Shown here one piece after another: positions 37,653 through 48,033 of a stretch of 64,000 nt of DNA. The stretch covers positions 62,001 to 126,000 of the forward strand of contig NZ_PDOC01000009.1 in the NCBI RefSeq assembly GCF_002760655.1, in the 5' to 3' direction. Below the pieces are notes generated by a model. It was not told where the DNA came from. It ran no database searches and saw nothing but the letters and a program-made list of their open reading frames with translations. The stretch's first letter is position 1. Every line of letters begins with the position of its first letter. The position numbers were made by a program, and so were the translations under genes. The stretch is from Massilia eurypsychrophila. Lineage in GTDB: Bacteria > Pseudomonadota > Gammaproteobacteria > Burkholderiales > Burkholderiaceae_D.

Positions 37653-38144
37653 ATGATCGAATCCGTAGTTATCTGGCTGCTCAAGACTCTTGCCGCCCCG
37701 GCAGTCGGACTGACTTCTGTATTCATCATCAGCTTCGTTTCCGCCACCCTGGTCCCGCTCGGCTCCGAGCCGGCCGTGTTCGCCGTGGTCAAGGCCAACG
37801 AAGCGATGTTCTGGCCGGCCATCCTGGTCGCCACCGTCGGCAACACGCTCGGCGGCGCATTCGACTATTTCCTCGGCTACCGCGCCAAGGTCGCTTTCGC
37901 CAAGGAACGCGAGACCCGCTGGTTCGCCTGGCTGGCCCGTTACGGCCCCAAGACCATGCTGCTGTCCTGGGTGCCGGGCATCGGCGACCCGCTGTGCACG
38001 ATGGCCGGCTGGCTGCACATGCCGTTCTGGTCCAGCGTCGGCTACATGATGATCGGCAAGTTCGCCCGCTATGTGACGATGACCGCGCTGCTGATGTACG
38101 TCCCGGACGGCTTCTGGAAGCAGTTGGCGCACCTGGTCGGCTAA
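37653..38144 (+). CDS. YqaA-family (DedA-like) membrane protein
   Basis: A 163-residue inner-membrane protein with about four hydrophobic segments. FVSATLVPLGSEPAVFAVV and TVGNTLGGAFDYFLGY are typical of the YqaA branch of the SNARE-associated/DedA family. DedA-type proteins are linked to lipid flipping and membrane potential; YqaA's own role is not established. The start is 192 bp from the divergent ilvA start. The 257-bp gap that follows holds only a small AAACGG/CCGTTT hairpin (38286-38303) and a TAGAAT box (38357-38362) that may serve the next gene. Confidence 0.85.
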   Translation: MIESVVIWLLKTLAAPAVGLTSVFIISFVSATLVPLGSEPAVFAVVKANEAMFWPAILVATVGNTLGGAFDYFLGYRAKVAFAKERETRWFAWLARYGPKTMLLSWVPGIGDPLCTMAGWLHMPFWSSVGYMMIGKFARYVTMTALLMYVPDGFWKQLAHLVG

Positions 38145-38401
38145 CCAGCCTGCATGTACTAACGCTGCCTGCACGAAAGGCCGCGGGCCGGCGACGCCGG
38201 GGTAAAGCAACATTGCCGAACATTCAATCACAAAAGCGCTGGTGATCCTGCAAGTATTCGCTCAGGGGGAAAGTTTCTGAATTTTAAACGGTCTCGGCCG
38301 TTTCCGATGCCCTTCGGATTGCCGGGGCCTCTCCAGCGTTGTGCAGCGCAATACGCTAGAATGGACTTTCTCAGGGTCCAGCCAGAATAGTCCAAGTACA
38401 C

Positions 38402-41400
38402 ATGAACGCCCCCGCACATCTCCAGGCATTGCTGTCCGAAACGCCGAACGGTCCCGCCGCTACGCGTCTGCGTGAAATTCCTTACAACTATACGTCGTTT
38501 TCGGACCGCGAGATCGTCATTCGACTGCTCGGCGAATCGTCGTGGCAGCTGCTCGACAGCCTGCGCGGTTCACGCCAGACCGGCCGCTCGGCGCGCATGC
38601 TGTACGAAGTGCTGGGCGACATCTGGGTGGTGCGGCGCAATCCCTACCTGCAAGACGACATGCTCGACAACCCGAAGCGGCGCCAGGAACTGATCGATGC
38701 GCTGCATCATCGGCTCGCCGAAGTCGACAAGCGCCGCCTGGCCATCGAAGGCGCCGACGATACCGATCCGGTCGTCGCGCGCACCCGCAGCGACAACGTC
38801 GAACTGCTGCTGGCAGCGGCCCGCAAGGCGGTCGACGATTTCGGCCTGGAATTCCGCGATACCTACGACCTGCGCAAGCGCACTTACAAGGTGCTCGGCC
38901 GTTACACCGACAAGCAAAACATCCGCTTCGACGGCATCAAGCGCGTCTCGCACGTGACCGACGCCACCGACTGGCGCGTCGAATACCCGTTCGTCGTGCT
39001 CACGCCCGACACCGAAGACGAAATGGCCGGCCTGGTCAAGGGCTGCATCGAGCTCGGCCTGACCATCATCCCGCGCGGCGGCGGCACCGGCTACACCGGC
39101 GGCGCCATTCCGCTCACGCCGATGTCGGCCGTCATCAACACCGAAAAACTGATCGACCTCGGCCAGGTCGAGATGACCATGCTGCCTGGCGTCGACCGCG
39201 AATACGCCACCATCTATTCGGGCGCCGGCGTGGTCACCAAACGCGTCTCGGACGCTGCCGACAAGGCCGGCTTCGTGTTCGCCGTCGATCCGACCTCGGC
39301 CGAAGCGTCCTGTATCGGCGGCAACATCGCGATGAACGCCGGCGGCAAGAAGGCCGTGCTGTGGGGCACCGCGCTCGACAACCTGGCGTCGTGGAAGATG
39401 GTCGACCCGAACGGCGACTGGCTCGAAGTGACGCGGGTGGACCACAACCTGTCGAAGATTCACGACGCGCCGGTGGCCACCTTCAAGCTCGAGTGGACGC
39501 ACCCGAACGTGCGCGGCGAATCGAAGGACGCGCCGTTCAAGACCGAAATGCTGACCATCGAAGGGCGCAAGTTCCGCAAGGAAGGCCTCGGCAAGGACGT
39601 CACCGACAAGTTCCTGTCCGGCCTGCCCGGCATCCAGAAGGAAGGCTGCGACGGCCTCATCACGTCGGCGCGCTGGATCCTGCACAAGATGCCGAAGTTT
39701 GCCCGTACCGTCTGCCTCGAATTTTTCGGCCAGGCGCGCGACGCCATTCCATCCATCGTCGAAATCAAGGATTACCTCGACGGCCTGCCGGCCAAGGGCG
39801 GCGCCCAGTTCGCCACCGTGCGCCTGGCCGGTCTCGAGCACCTCGATGAGCGCTACCTGCGCGCGGTTGGCTACGCCACCAAGTCCAAGCGCGCCGTGCT
39901 GCCGAAAATGGCGCTGTTCGGCGACATCGTCGGCGACGACGAAAACGCGGTGGCGCAAGCTGCCTCCGAAGTGGTGCGCATCGCCAACACGCGCGTCGGC
40001 GAAGGCTTCGTTGCCGTCAGTGCCGAAGCGCGCAAGAAGTTCTGGCTCGACCGCGCCCGCACCGCCGCCATCGCCAAGCACACCAACGCCTTCAAGATCA
40101 ACGAAGACGTCGTCATTCCGCTCAACCGCATGGGCGAATACACCGACGGCATCGAGCGCATCAACATCGAGCTGTCGATCAAGAACAAGTTGCAGCTGGT
40201 TGAACAGCTGCGCGGCTTTTTTGCTGCCGGCAATCTGCCGGTCGGCAAAAGCGACGACGCCAGCGGCGAGTCGATCGGCGCCGCCGAAATGCTGGGCGAC
40301 CGCGTGCCGCAGGCCGACGCCGTGCTGGCCGAATCGGAAGCGCGCTGGCGCTGGATCCTGGCCAGCCTCGACCTGCCGCTGGCCGCTTCCACCGACAAGC
40401 TCTACAAGCTCGGCCTGCAGCATCTCGACACCGCCTTCGAGGCGCGCCTGGCCGAGCAGCCCGACGCCACCGTCTTCGACGTGGTGCAGGACCGCACCGT
40501 GCGCATCTCGTGGAAGCAGGAAATCCGCGCGCAGATGCGGCAGATCTTCAACGGCGCCGCCTTCAAGCTGATCCTTGACGAGCTGACGGCGATCCACGCC
40601 AAGGTGCTGCGCTCGCGCGTGTTCGTCGCGCTGCACATGCACGCCGGCGACGGCAACGTCCACACCAACCTGCCGGTCAATTCGGACGACTACGCCATGC
40701 TGCAGGACGCCCACCAGGCGGTCGGCCGCATCATGAAGCTGGCGCGCTCGCTCGACGGCGTCATTTCCGGCGAACACGGCATCGGCATCACCAAGCTCGA
40801 GTTCCTGACCGAAGACGAAATCAGCGAATTCCGTGACTACAAGTTGCGCATTGACCCGGAAGGGCGCTTCAACAAGGGCAAGCTGCTCAACCTGGAAGGC
40901 TTCGGCGCCGACTTGCGCAACGCCTACACGCCGTCGTTCGGCCTGATGGGCCACGAATCGCTGATCATGCAGCAAAGCGATATCGGCGAGATCGCCAACA
41001 GCATCAAGGATTGCCTGCGCTGCGGCAAATGCAAGCCGGTGTGCACCACCCACGTGCCGCGCGCCAACTTGCTGTACTCGCCGCGCGACAAGATTCTCGC
41101 CACCTCGGCGCTGATCGAAGCCTTCTTGTACGAAGAGCAGACCCGCCGCGGCGTGTCGATCAAGCACTGGGAAGAGTTCGAGGACGTCGCCGACCATTGC
41201 ACCGTGTGCCACAAGTGCGTCACGCCGTGCCCGGTCAATATCGACTTCGGCGACGTCTCGATGAACATGCGCAACCTGCTGCGCAAGATGGACAAGAAGA
41301 GCTTCAAGCCGGCCAACGCGGCGGCGATGTTCTTTCTCAACGCCACCGACCCGACGACCATCAACGCCACCCGCGCGGCGATGGTCGGGGTCGGCTTCAA

Positions 41401-42424
41401 GGCGCAACGGCTGGGCAACACCTTGCTGAAGAAGTTTGCTAAAAAGCAGAGCAAGGCGCCGCCGCCGACCACCGGCAAGCCGCCGGTGCGCGAGCAGGTG
41501 ATCCACTTCATCAACAAGAAGATGCCGGGCAACCTGCCGAAGAAGACAGCGCGCGCGCTGCTCGACATCGAGGACGACAAGGTCATTCCGATCATCCGCA
41601 ATCCAAAGCTGACCAACGCCGATACCGAGGCGGTGTTCTACTTCCCTGGCTGCGGCTCGGAGCGCCTGTTCTCGCAGGTTGGCCTGGCGACCCAGGCGAT
41701 GCTGTGGGAAGTCGGCGTGCAGACCGTGTTGCCGCCCGGCTACCTGTGCTGCGGCTATCCGCAGCGCGGCGCCGGCCAGTACGACAAGGCCGACAAGATG
41801 ATGACGGACAACCGCGTGCTGTTCCACCGCATGGCCAACACGCTCAACTATCTCGACATCAAGACGGTGCTGGTGTCGTGCGGCACCTGCTACGACCAGC
41901 TCGCCACCTACGAATTCGACAAGATTTTCCCTGGCTGCCGCATCATGGACATCCACGAGTACCTGCTGGAGAAGGGCGTCAAGCTCGAGGGCGTCAACGG
42001 CACCCGCTACATGTACCACGAGCCGTGCCACAACCCGATGAAGCTGCAGGATTCGGGCAAGACCATCAATGCGCTGGTCTCGACGGTCGACAACGTCAAG
42101 ATCGAAAAGAACGACCGCTGCTGCGGCGAGTCCGGCACCTTCGGCATTTCGCGGCCCGACATCGCCACGCAAGTGCGCTTCCGCAAGGAAGAAGAAATGG
42201 TCAAGGGCGCCGACAAGCTGCGCGCCGACGGCTTCACCGGCGAGGTCAAGATCCTCACCAGCTGCCCGTCGTGCCTGCAGGGGCTGAAACGCTACGACGA
42301 CGACTCCGGCACCACCGCCGACTACATCGTCATCGAGATCGCCAGGCACTTGCTGGGCGAGAACTGGCTGCCGGAATACGTGGCGCGCGCCAACAACGGC
42401 GGCATTGAAAGGGTACTGGTGTGA
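38402..42424 (+). CDS. Giant FAD-linked oxidoreductase with DUF3683, D-lactate dehydrogenase-like, 4Fe-4S and CCG domains
   Basis: A 1340-residue cytoplasmic protein. Residues 1 to about 190 are a DUF3683-like N-terminal domain. A PCMH FAD-binding domain follows ([25 protein letters not shown], about 195-420), then an FAD-oxidase C-terminal domain with [12 protein letters not shown] and SGEHGIG (about 745-800). Two ferredoxin-type 4Fe-4S motifs follow: [11 protein letters not shown] (from Cys871) and [12 protein letters not shown] (from Cys933). The end has two CCG-type domains (YFPGCGS...LCCGYPQ and HEPCHNP...RCCGESG, about 1077-1250) as in GlcF/LldE/HdrB. So one chain combines what GlcDEF or D-LDH systems split. 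It probably oxidises a D-2-hydroxy acid and passes electrons to quinone; the substrate is not known. The HIT gene start overlaps its stop. Confidence 0.88.
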   Translation: MNAPAHLQALLSETPNGPAATRLREIPYNYTSFSDREIVIRLLGESSWQLLDSLRGSRQTGRSARMLYEVLGDIWVVRRNPYLQDDMLDNPKRRQELIDALHHRLAEVDKRRLAIEGADDTDPVVARTRSDNVELLLAAARKAVDDFGLEFRDTYDLRKRTYKVLGRYTDKQNIRFDGIKRVSHVTDATDWRVEYPFVVLTPDTEDEMAGLVKGCIELGLTIIPRGGGTGYTGGAIPLTPMSAVINTEKLIDLGQVEMTMLPGVDREYATIYSGAGVVTKRVSDAADKAGFVFAVDPTSAEASCIGGNIAMNAGGKKAVLWGTALDNLASWKMVDPNGDWLEVTRVDHNLSKIHDAPVATFKLEWTHPNVRGESKDAPFKTEMLTIEGRKFRKEGLGKDVTDKFLSGLPGIQKEGCDGLITSARWILHKMPKFARTVCLEFFGQARDAIPSIVEIKDYLDGLPAKGGAQFATVRLAGLEHLDERYLRAVGYATKSKRAVLPKMALFGDIVGDDENAVAQAASEVVRIANTRVGEGFVAVSAEARKKFWLDRARTAAIAKHTNAFKINEDVVIPLNRMGEYTDGIERINIELSIKNKLQLVEQLRGFFAAGNLPVGKSDDASGESIGAAEMLGDRVPQADAVLAESEARWRWILASLDLPLAASTDKLYKLGLQHLDTAFEARLAEQPDATVFDVVQDRTVRISWKQEIRAQMRQIFNGAAFKLILDELTAIHAKVLRSRVFVALHMHAGDGNVHTNLPVNSDDYAMLQDAHQAVGRIMKLARSLDGVISGEHGIGITKLEFLTEDEISEFRDYKLRIDPEGRFNKGKLLNLEGFGADLRNAYTPSFGLMGHESLIMQQSDIGEIANSIKDCLRCGKCKPVCTTHVPRANLLYSPRDKILATSALIEAFLYEEQTRRGVSIKHWEEFEDVADHCTVCHKCVTPCPVNIDFGDVSMNMRNLLRKMDKKSFKPANAAAMFFLNATDPTTINATRAAMVGVGFKAQRLGNTLLKKFAKKQSKAPPPTTGKPPVREQVIHFINKKMPGNLPKKTARALLDIEDDKVIPIIRNPKLTNADTEAVFYFPGCGSERLFSQVGLATQAMLWEVGVQTVLPPGYLCCGYPQRGAGQYDKADKMMTDNRVLFHRMANTLNYLDIKTVLVSCGTCYDQLATYEFDKIFPGCRIMDIHEYLLEKGVKLEGVNGTRYMYHEPCHNPMKLQDSGKTINALVSTVDNVKIEKNDRCCGESGTFGISRPDIATQVRFRKEEEMVKGADKLRADGFTGEVKILTSCPSCLQGLKRYDDDSGTTADYIVIEIARHLLGENWLPEYVARANNGGIERVLV

Positions 42425-42855
42425 GTGATGCGGCACACCGATGCGAACTGTGCGACCTGAAAGTTCAGCCCGTCTTCCGCAACGACCAGCTGGCGGTGAT
42501 CCAGGTCGACGATGCGGCCTATCCCGGTTTCTGCCGGGTGGTGTGGAACGACCACGTCAAGGAAATGAGCGACCTGGCGCCGGATGACCGGACGGCCCTG
42601 ATGGACGCCGTCTGGAACGTCGAGCAGGCCATGCGCAGCGTGATGGCGCCCGACAAGATCAACCTGGCCAGCCTGGGCAACATGACGCCGCATTTGCACT
42701 GGCACGTCATTCCCCGCTACGCCGGCGACGCGCATTTCCCCAATCCCGTGTGGAGCGAGGTGGTGCTGCGCACGACCGACGAGCCCGTGCTGGCCGCGCG
42801 CCGCGCGCTGCTACCCCAACTAAATGCGGAGATCGTCCGCCGGATGAGTGAATAA
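42421..42855 (+). CDS. HIT-family nucleotide hydrolase/transferase
   Basis: A 144-residue protein with the histidine triad HLHWHVIPR (about residues 91-99) and an N-terminal CELC pair. HIT proteins cut or transfer nucleotides from dinucleoside polyphosphates or nucleoside phosphoramidates. The GTG start overlaps the stop of the giant oxidoreductase (GTGA), so it is coupled to it, and the DUF971 gene starts right after its stop. Substrate unknown. Confidence 0.88.
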   Translation: MSDAAHRCELCDLKVQPVFRNDQLAVIQVDDAAYPGFCRVVWNDHVKEMSDLAPDDRTALMDAVWNVEQAMRSVMAPDKINLASLGNMTPHLHWHVIPRYAGDAHFPNPVWSEVVLRTTDEPVLAARRALLPQLNAEIVRRMSE

Positions 42856-43278
42856 ATGACCAAGATCCCGACCGAACTGGCGGTGCGCCAGAAGTCCCGC
42901 GTGCTCGACATGACGTTCGACGACGGCGTGTCGTTCTCGCTGCCGTTCGAATATCTGCGCGTGTATTCGCCATCGGCCGAGGTGCGCGGGCATGGTGCCG
43001 GCCAGGAAGTTCTGCAGCTCGGCAAGCGCGACGTCAACATTACCGCGCTCGAGCCGGTCGGCAACTACGCCGTCAAGCCAACGTTTTCCGATGGACACGA
43101 CACCGGCCTGTACACTTTCGACTACCTGTACAAGCTCGGCAGCGAGCAGGCTGCGCTGTGGCAGGACTACCTGCAGCGCCTGGCCGACGCCGGCCTGGCC
43201 GGAGACAGCGGCCGCGCGCCCGGCGCCGCCATCGCCGGCGCGCCCACCAAAGCCCCCAGCTGCGGACACAGCCACTAA
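42856..43278 (+). CDS. DUF971 (gamma-butyrobetaine hydroxylase-like N-terminal) domain protein
   Basis: A 140-residue protein. The core (VLDMTFDDGVSFSLPFEYLRVYSPSAE shortened here: LPFEYLRVYSPSAEV) and the later GLYTFDYLYKLG match the DUF971 fold. Such domains are linked in the literature with iron-sulfur or metal-binding partners. The C terminus is Ala/Gly-rich and ends in a CGHSH metal-ligand-like tail. It directly follows the HIT gene and lies upstream of ubiE; this DUF971-ubiE pairing is common in betaproteobacteria. Confidence 0.85.
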   Translation: MTKIPTELAVRQKSRVLDMTFDDGVSFSLPFEYLRVYSPSAEVRGHGAGQEVLQLGKRDVNITALEPVGNYAVKPTFSDGHDTGLYTFDYLYKLGSEQAALWQDYLQRLADAGLAGDSGRAPGAAIAGAPTKAPSCGHSH

Positions 43279-43302
43279 CTTTGGTTCGACCACGACACTA
43301 AG

Positions 43303-43337
43303 CATCGTCGTGCTCGCCGTTGGCGAGCACGACGATG
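43303..43337. repeat. Perfect 16-bp hairpin between DUF971 gene and ubiE
   Basis: CATCGTCGTGCTCGCC (43303-43318) and GGCGAGCACGACGATG (43322-43337) form a perfect stem with a GTT loop. No T-run follows. The arm contains CGTCGTGCTCGCC, which also occurs inside the element at 33.2 kb, so it belongs to a dispersed family rather than being only a local terminator. Confidence 0.8.
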
Positions 43338-43410
43338 TTCGTGGTTTCTTCCACGCGCCGACGCTCTGTTGGCGCTTGTATAATGCAACGAACTCAACGG
43401 CGCATCTACC

Positions 43411-44145
43411 ATGACCAATACCACCCATTTCGGCTACAAGACCGTTTCCGAGGACGACAAAGTCCACGAAGTCGCCAAGGTTTTCCACTCGGTGGCGTCG
43501 AAGTACGACGTGATGAACGACCTCATGTCGGGCGGCCTGCATCGCATCTGGAAAACCTTCACCATCGCCAAGGCAGGCGTGCGCCCCGGCTTCAAGGTGC
43601 TCGACATCGCTGGGGGCACCGGCGACCTGTCCAAGGCATTCGCCAAACAGGCCGGCCCCAGCGGCGAAGTTTGGCTCACCGACATCAACGAGTCGATGCT
43701 GCGCGTCGGCCGCGACCGTCTATTGAATAACGGTCTTGTCACCCCAACATTGCTGTGTGATGCGGAAAAATTGCCGTTTCCCGACAATTACTTCGATCGC
43801 GTCAGCGTCGCCTTCGGCCTGCGCAACATGACCCACAAGGACCAGGCGCTGGCCGAAATGCGCCGCGTACTGAAGCCGGGCGGCAAGTTGCTGGTGCTGG
43901 AGTTCTCCAAAGTGGCAACCGCGCTGCAAAAGCCGTACGATGTGTATTCGTTCTCGGTGCTGCCGTGGCTGGGCCAGAAGATTGCCGGCGATGCCGACAG
44001 CTACCGTTACCTGGCCGAATCGATCCGCATGCACCCGGACCAGGAAACGCTGAAGACGATGATGCAAGACGCAGGACTGGAACGGGTCGACTATTACAAC
44101 CTCACGGCAGGCGTGGCCGCTCTCCACACCGGCATTAAATTTTAG
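43411..44145 (+). CDS. ubiE: Ubiquinone/menaquinone biosynthesis C-methyltransferase UbiE
   Basis: A 244-residue SAM-dependent methyltransferase. [16 protein letters not shown] is motif I; the ubiE signatures [20 protein letters not shown] and [14 protein letters not shown] follow. It C-methylates the demethoxyubiquinol ring. It heads a run ubiE - Tim44-domain gene - ubiJ - ubiB; in E. coli the order is ubiE-ubiJ-ubiB. Confidence 0.97.
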   Translation: MTNTTHFGYKTVSEDDKVHEVAKVFHSVASKYDVMNDLMSGGLHRIWKTFTIAKAGVRPGFKVLDIAGGTGDLSKAFAKQAGPSGEVWLTDINESMLRVGRDRLLNNGLVTPTLLCDAEKLPFPDNYFDRVSVAFGLRNMTHKDQALAEMRRVLKPGGKLLVLEFSKVATALQKPYDVYSFSVLPWLGQKIAGDADSYRYLAESIRMHPDQETLKTMMQDAGLERVDYYNLTAGVAALHTGIKF

Positions 44146-44155
44146 GATGATGACC

Positions 44156-45058
44156 ATGAAAAAATTCTTAGCCAGCATGATGATCGCCGTGACCGCCATG
44201 GCGATGGTTGCCGAAGTGACTGCCAAGCCGCTCGGCGGCGGCCGCTCGATCGGGCGCCAGTCGCCGAACGTGACGCGCCAGCAAGCCGCTCCTGCGCCGG
44301 CGCAGGCCCAGCGCCAGGCGCCGGCTCCGGCCGCCGCAGGCGCACCGGCCGCCGCGCCGAAGCCGGCCATGCCATGGAAAGGCATCCTCGGCGGCGCCTT
44401 GCTCGGCCTTGGCCTGGGCGCACTGTTATCGAACATGGGCATCGGCGCGGGACTGGCCAGCGCCATCAGCTCGATCCTGATGATCGCGCTGCTGGCCGGC
44501 GCGGTGTATTTCATCTACCGCATGTTCCGCCGCAAGACGGCAGCGCCGGCGCGTTCCGGCTTCCAGCCTTCCACGGCCGGCAACACGCCGGAAATCGGTT
44601 CCGGCCTGCTGCAGAAGGCGCCTTACCAGCCGGCCCAGCAGCCAGCATCGGGCGGCTACGGCCAGCCGGCGGTGCAGTGGGGCGTGCCGTCCGACTTCGA
44701 CGCCGACGCCTTCCTGCGCCACGCCAAGCTGTCGTTCATCCGCATGCAGGCGGCCTGGGACAAGGCCGACGTCAACGACCTGCGCGAGTTCACCACGCCG
44801 GAAGTGTTTGCCGAACTGAAGATGCAGATCCAGGAACGCGGCGCCAGCGCCGACTTCACCGACGTCGTCAAGATCGACGCCGAACTGCTCGGCATCGAGA
44901 CGATCAGCGACGAATACGTTGCCAGCGTCAAGTTCACCGGCCAGATCAAGTCGGCGCCGGACGCCCAGCCGGAGCCGCTGGCCGAGGTATGGAACATGTC
45001 GAAGCCGGTCAATGGCAGCGCCGGCTGGGTGCTGGCAGGGATCCAGCAGCTGGCGTAA
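44156..45058 (+). CDS. Tim44-like domain membrane protein
   Basis: A 300-residue protein with an N-terminal signal or anchor (FLASMMIAVTAMAMVAEVTA), an Ala/Pro/Gln-rich linker and two hydrophobic stretches (ILGGALLGLGLGALLS; ISSILMIALLAGAVYFIYRMF). A Tim44-like domain makes up the C terminus (about 175-300, DADAFLRHAKLSFIRMQAAW). ATG 44156 has AGGA at proper spacing; 44147 is possible. Bacterial Tim44-like proteins are of unclear function. It sits inside the ubiE-ubiJ-ubiB run and is followed by a terminator. Confidence 0.87.
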   Translation: MKKFLASMMIAVTAMAMVAEVTAKPLGGGRSIGRQSPNVTRQQAAPAPAQAQRQAPAPAAAGAPAAAPKPAMPWKGILGGALLGLGLGALLSNMGIGAGLASAISSILMIALLAGAVYFIYRMFRRKTAAPARSGFQPSTAGNTPEIGSGLLQKAPYQPAQQPASGGYGQPAVQWGVPSDFDADAFLRHAKLSFIRMQAAWDKADVNDLREFTTPEVFAELKMQIQERGASADFTDVVKIDAELLGIETISDEYVASVKFTGQIKSAPDAQPEPLAEVWNMSKPVNGSAGWVLAGIQQLA

Positions 45059-45117
45059 TTTTTTCGGCAAAGTTTCTAAGGTGCCGGGATTCCCGCCGGC
45101 AAACTGGTAAGATCAAG

Positions 45118-45149
45118 ACCGCCCGCCTTATCCCGGGCGGTTTTCTTTT
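45118..45149 (+). terminator. Rho-independent terminator after the Tim44-domain gene
   Basis: ACCGCCCG (45118-45125) pairs with CGGGCGGT (45134-45141), followed by TTTCTTTT. It separates ubiE/Tim44 from ubiJ-ubiB. Confidence 0.85.
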
Positions 45150-45164
45150 GTAAAGCGGTCATCC

Positions 45165-45836
45165 ATGTCACCTGCGCGTCCATCGATATTTCCCGGCAGC
45201 CTAGCTGCGCCCGCCGTTGCGGCGATCAACCATCTGCTGGCGCAGGAAGCCTGGGCCAGGGATGCGCTCGCCCTGCACGCCGGCAAGGTGGCGCTGATCG
45301 ACGCCGGCAGCCTGGCCGTGCGCATGCTCGTCACGCGCGACGGCATGCTGGCCGCGGCCGGCGCCGACCAGGCGCCCAACGTGACGATCCGCATGAAGCT
45401 GGCCGACCTGCCGCTGATCGCCCAGAACCGCGACCGCGCTTTTTCCTACGTCAAGATCGAAGGCGATGCCGAGTTTGCCAACAGCATCTCGCAGCTGAGC
45501 AAGGGTTTGCGCTGGGAAGCCGAGCACGACCTGGAGCGCTTCGCCGGGCCGATCGCCGCCACCCGCATCGTCGGCGGCGCCCGCGGGCTGTTCGCCGCCG
45601 CGCTGTCGACCCACCGCAAGCTGACTGAAAACCTGGCCGAATACTTCGTCGAGGAGCAGCCGGTGCTGGTGCGCCCGGCAATGCTGGAAGAGCACGCCGC
45701 CGGCATCACGCGCCTGCGCGACGACGTCGAGCGCGCCGCCAAGCGGCTGGCCAAACTGGAACAGAAGCTGGCGCCGGGCAGCGCCATCGACACAACGACG
45801 ACCCGCGGCAGCGGGCAACAAACTCTGGATATTTAA
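45165..45836 (+). CDS. ubiJ: Ubiquinone biosynthesis accessory factor UbiJ
   Basis: A 223-residue protein with an N-terminal SCP2 lipid-binding domain ([40 protein letters not shown]) and a C-terminal coiled coil ([19 protein letters not shown]). UbiJ holds polyprenylated ubiquinone intermediates in the Ubi metabolon. Its stop overlaps the ubiB start (TAATG), as expected for the pair. Confidence 0.92.
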   Translation: MSPARPSIFPGSLAAPAVAAINHLLAQEAWARDALALHAGKVALIDAGSLAVRMLVTRDGMLAAAGADQAPNVTIRMKLADLPLIAQNRDRAFSYVKIEGDAEFANSISQLSKGLRWEAEHDLERFAGPIAATRIVGGARGLFAAALSTHRKLTENLAEYFVEEQPVLVRPAMLEEHAAGITRLRDDVERAAKRLAKLEQKLAPGSAIDTTTTRGSGQQTLDI

Positions 45837-47401
45837 TGATATTGAAATTCCTGCGCCTGCTGAAGATCCTCCGGGTCGCCACCAAGTACGGCCTCGACGA
45901 AATTGCCATCTCCGGCCTCAAAGTGCCGCGTACCGCCAAGCTGATCGACACCGTCATTTTCTGGCGCGACATTTCCGCCCCGCGCGGCGTGCGCCTGCGC
46001 CTGGCGCTGGAAGAACTCGGCCCGATCTTCGTCAAGTTCGGCCAGGTGCTGTCGACCCGGCGCGACCTGATGCCGCCCGACATGGCCGACGACCTCGCCA
46101 TGCTGCAGGACCGCGTGCCGCCGTTCGATTCCGACCTGGCCATCGCGCAGATCACCCGCTCGCTCGGCGCCCACCCCAACCAGCTGTTCGCCAGCTTCGA
46201 GCGCGATCCGGTGGCGTCCGCCTCTATCGCCCAGGTCCACTTCGCGGTGCTGAAAAACGGCAAGGAAGTTGCCGTCAAGGTGCTGCGTCCCGGCATGAAG
46301 AAGTCGATCGACGAAGACGTCGCCCTGATGCACATCGCCGCCGGCTGGATCGAGCGCCTGTGGGCCGAAGGCAAGCGCCTCAAGCCGCGTGAAGTGGTCG
46401 GCGAATTCGACAAGTACCTGCATGACGAGCTCGACCTGATGCGCGAGGCGGCCAACGCCAGCCAGCTGCGCCGCAATTTCGCCAACTCGACCTTGCTGAT
46501 GGTGCCGGAAATGTACTGGGACTACTGCTCCAGCAGCGTCATCGTGATGGAGCGCATGCACGGCATTCCGGTCTCGCAGATCGAGCGCCTGGCCGCCGAA
46601 GGCGTCGACCTCAAAAAACTCTCGAGCGACGGCGTCGAAATCTTCTTCACCCAGGTGTTTCGCGACGGCTTCTTCCACGCCGACATGCATCCCGGCAACA
46701 TCCTCGTGTCGGTCGCGCCGGCCACGTTCGGCCGCTACATCGCGCTCGACTTCGGCATCGTCGGCACGCTCAATGATTTCGACAAGGATTACCTGTCGCA
46801 AAACTTCCTCGCCTTCTTCCGCCGCGACTACAAGCGCGTGGCCGAAGCGCACATCGAATCGGGCTGGGCCCCGGCCGACACCCGCGTCGACGAACTCGAG
46901 TCGGCCGTGCGCGCCTGCTGCGAGCCGATCTTCGACCGGCCGCTGAAGGACATCTCGTTCGGCCAGATCCTGCTGCGCCTGTTCCAGACCTCGCGCCGCT
47001 TCAACGTCGAAGTGCAGCCGCAACTGGTGCTGCTGCAAAAGACGCTGCTCAACATCGAGGGCCTCGGGCGCCAGCTCGACCCGAACCTCGACTTGTGGAA
47101 GACTGCCAAGCCGTACCTTGAGCGCTGGATGGGCGACCAGGTCGGCGTGCGCGGCATGTGGGACCGCATGAAGGACGAGGCGCCGCGCTACGCCCACATC
47201 CTCCCGCAGCTGCCGCGCCTGGTGCACCGCGCGCTGGAAAACTCGCAGTCCAACCGCGGCGACACCGAGCTGCTCCGGCTGCTGGTACTCGAGCAGCGCC
47301 GCACCAACCGCATGCTCGGCTTCGTCGTCTATTTCGCGGCCGCGCTCGGCATCGGCCTGGCGGCCATCCAGCTGTACCTGCACTTCCAGTCGGCGGTCTA
47401 G
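45836..47401 (+). CDS. ubiB: Ubiquinone biosynthesis ATPase/kinase-like protein UbiB
   Basis: A 521-residue ABC1/COQ8-family protein. It has the KxGQ motif ([16 protein letters not shown], about 73-88), the lysine in [21 protein letters not shown], the catalytic-loop-like [10 protein letters not shown] and the metal-binding [10 protein letters not shown]-terminal transmembrane segment ([20 protein letters not shown]) anchors it to the inner membrane. It is an ATPase needed for ubiquinone assembly. Coupled to ubiJ. Confidence 0.96.
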   Translation: MILKFLRLLKILRVATKYGLDEIAISGLKVPRTAKLIDTVIFWRDISAPRGVRLRLALEELGPIFVKFGQVLSTRRDLMPPDMADDLAMLQDRVPPFDSDLAIAQITRSLGAHPNQLFASFERDPVASASIAQVHFAVLKNGKEVAVKVLRPGMKKSIDEDVALMHIAAGWIERLWAEGKRLKPREVVGEFDKYLHDELDLMREAANASQLRRNFANSTLLMVPEMYWDYCSSSVIVMERMHGIPVSQIERLAAEGVDLKKLSSDGVEIFFTQVFRDGFFHADMHPGNILVSVAPATFGRYIALDFGIVGTLNDFDKDYLSQNFLAFFRRDYKRVAEAHIESGWAPADTRVDELESAVRACCEPIFDRPLKDISFGQILLRLFQTSRRFNVEVQPQLVLLQKTLLNIEGLGRQLDPNLDLWKTAKPYLERWMGDQVGVRGMWDRMKDEAPRYAHILPQLPRLVHRALENSQSNRGDTELLRLLVLEQRRTNRMLGFVVYFAAALGIGLAAIQLYLHFQSAV

Positions 47402-47402
47402 C

Positions 47403-47999
47403 ATGGCCGACTTCGCCAGCCGCGATCCGAACAGCCCAGCCTTCTGGGACGAGCGCTTCGAGCGCGGCTTCACGCCGTGGGACCGCGGCGGCGTGCCGCA
47501 GGCGCTGCAAGCGTTTGTTGCCCGCGAGGGCAGGGCGCTGACCACCCTGATTCCTGGCTGCGGCGCCGCCTACGAGCTGGCCTACCTGGCCGGGCAAGGC
47601 TGGGACGCGACGGCCATCGACTTCTCGCCGGCGGCGGTGGCAACGGCGCAAGCCGGGCTGGGCCAGTGGGCCGACCGTGTGGTGGAGGCCGATTTCTTCA
47701 CCTACGCGCCTGCCGCGCCGCTCGGGCTCATCTACGAGCGCGCCTTCCTGTGTGCCTTGCCGCGCGCCATGTGGCCGCGGGTAGCGGCGCGCTGGGCCGA
47801 GCTGCTGGCGCCGGGCACGCGCCTGGCCGGCTTCTTCTTTTTCGACGACGCGCCGAAAGGCCCGCCGTTCGGCATTGAACGCGCCGGCCTCGACGCGCTG
47901 CTGACGCCCCATTTCGACTGCATCGAAGACGCCGAAGTGAGCGACTCGATCGCCGTCTTCGCCGGCAAGGAACGCTGGATGATCTGGCAGCGCCGTTAA
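47403..47999 (+). CDS. TPMT-family SAM-dependent methyltransferase
   Basis: A 198-residue thiopurine methyltransferase-like protein. The N-terminal substrate/SAM segment FWDERFERGFTPWDRGGVP and motif I TLIPGCGAAYELAYLAGQG are typical, as is the YERAFLCALP phrase. Members methylate thiol, selenium or tellurium compounds; the real substrate is unknown. It begins 1 bp after the ubiB stop and so is probably co-transcribed. A strong palindromic terminator follows. Confidence 0.86.
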   Translation: MADFASRDPNSPAFWDERFERGFTPWDRGGVPQALQAFVAREGRALTTLIPGCGAAYELAYLAGQGWDATAIDFSPAAVATAQAGLGQWADRVVEADFFTYAPAAPLGLIYERAFLCALPRAMWPRVAARWAELLAPGTRLAGFFFFDDAPKGPPFGIERAGLDALLTPHFDCIEDAEVSDSIAVFAGKERWMIWQRR

Positions 48000-48001
48000 A
48001 C

Positions 48002-48030
48002 GCTGGTGTCAGGTCTGACACCAGCTTTTT
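48002..48030. terminator. Palindromic terminator between convergent genes (GTCAG-GT-CTGAC type)
   Basis: GCTGGTGTCAG (48002-48012) and CTGACACCAGC (48015-48025) form a perfect 11-bp stem with a two-base loop, followed by TTTTT on the plus strand. It lies between the methyltransferase and the hydrolase, which converge. The core GTCAG-GT-CTGAC is shared with the long hairpin at 52.4 kb, so this may be a repeat copy used as a terminator. Confidence 0.85.
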
Positions 48031-48033
48031 CGC

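Noticed and set aside
37461-38231. N-terminal extension of IlvA to 768 residues
   Set aside because: The extension overlaps the divergent YqaA-family gene and the family start MTIDYLKKIL is at 37460.
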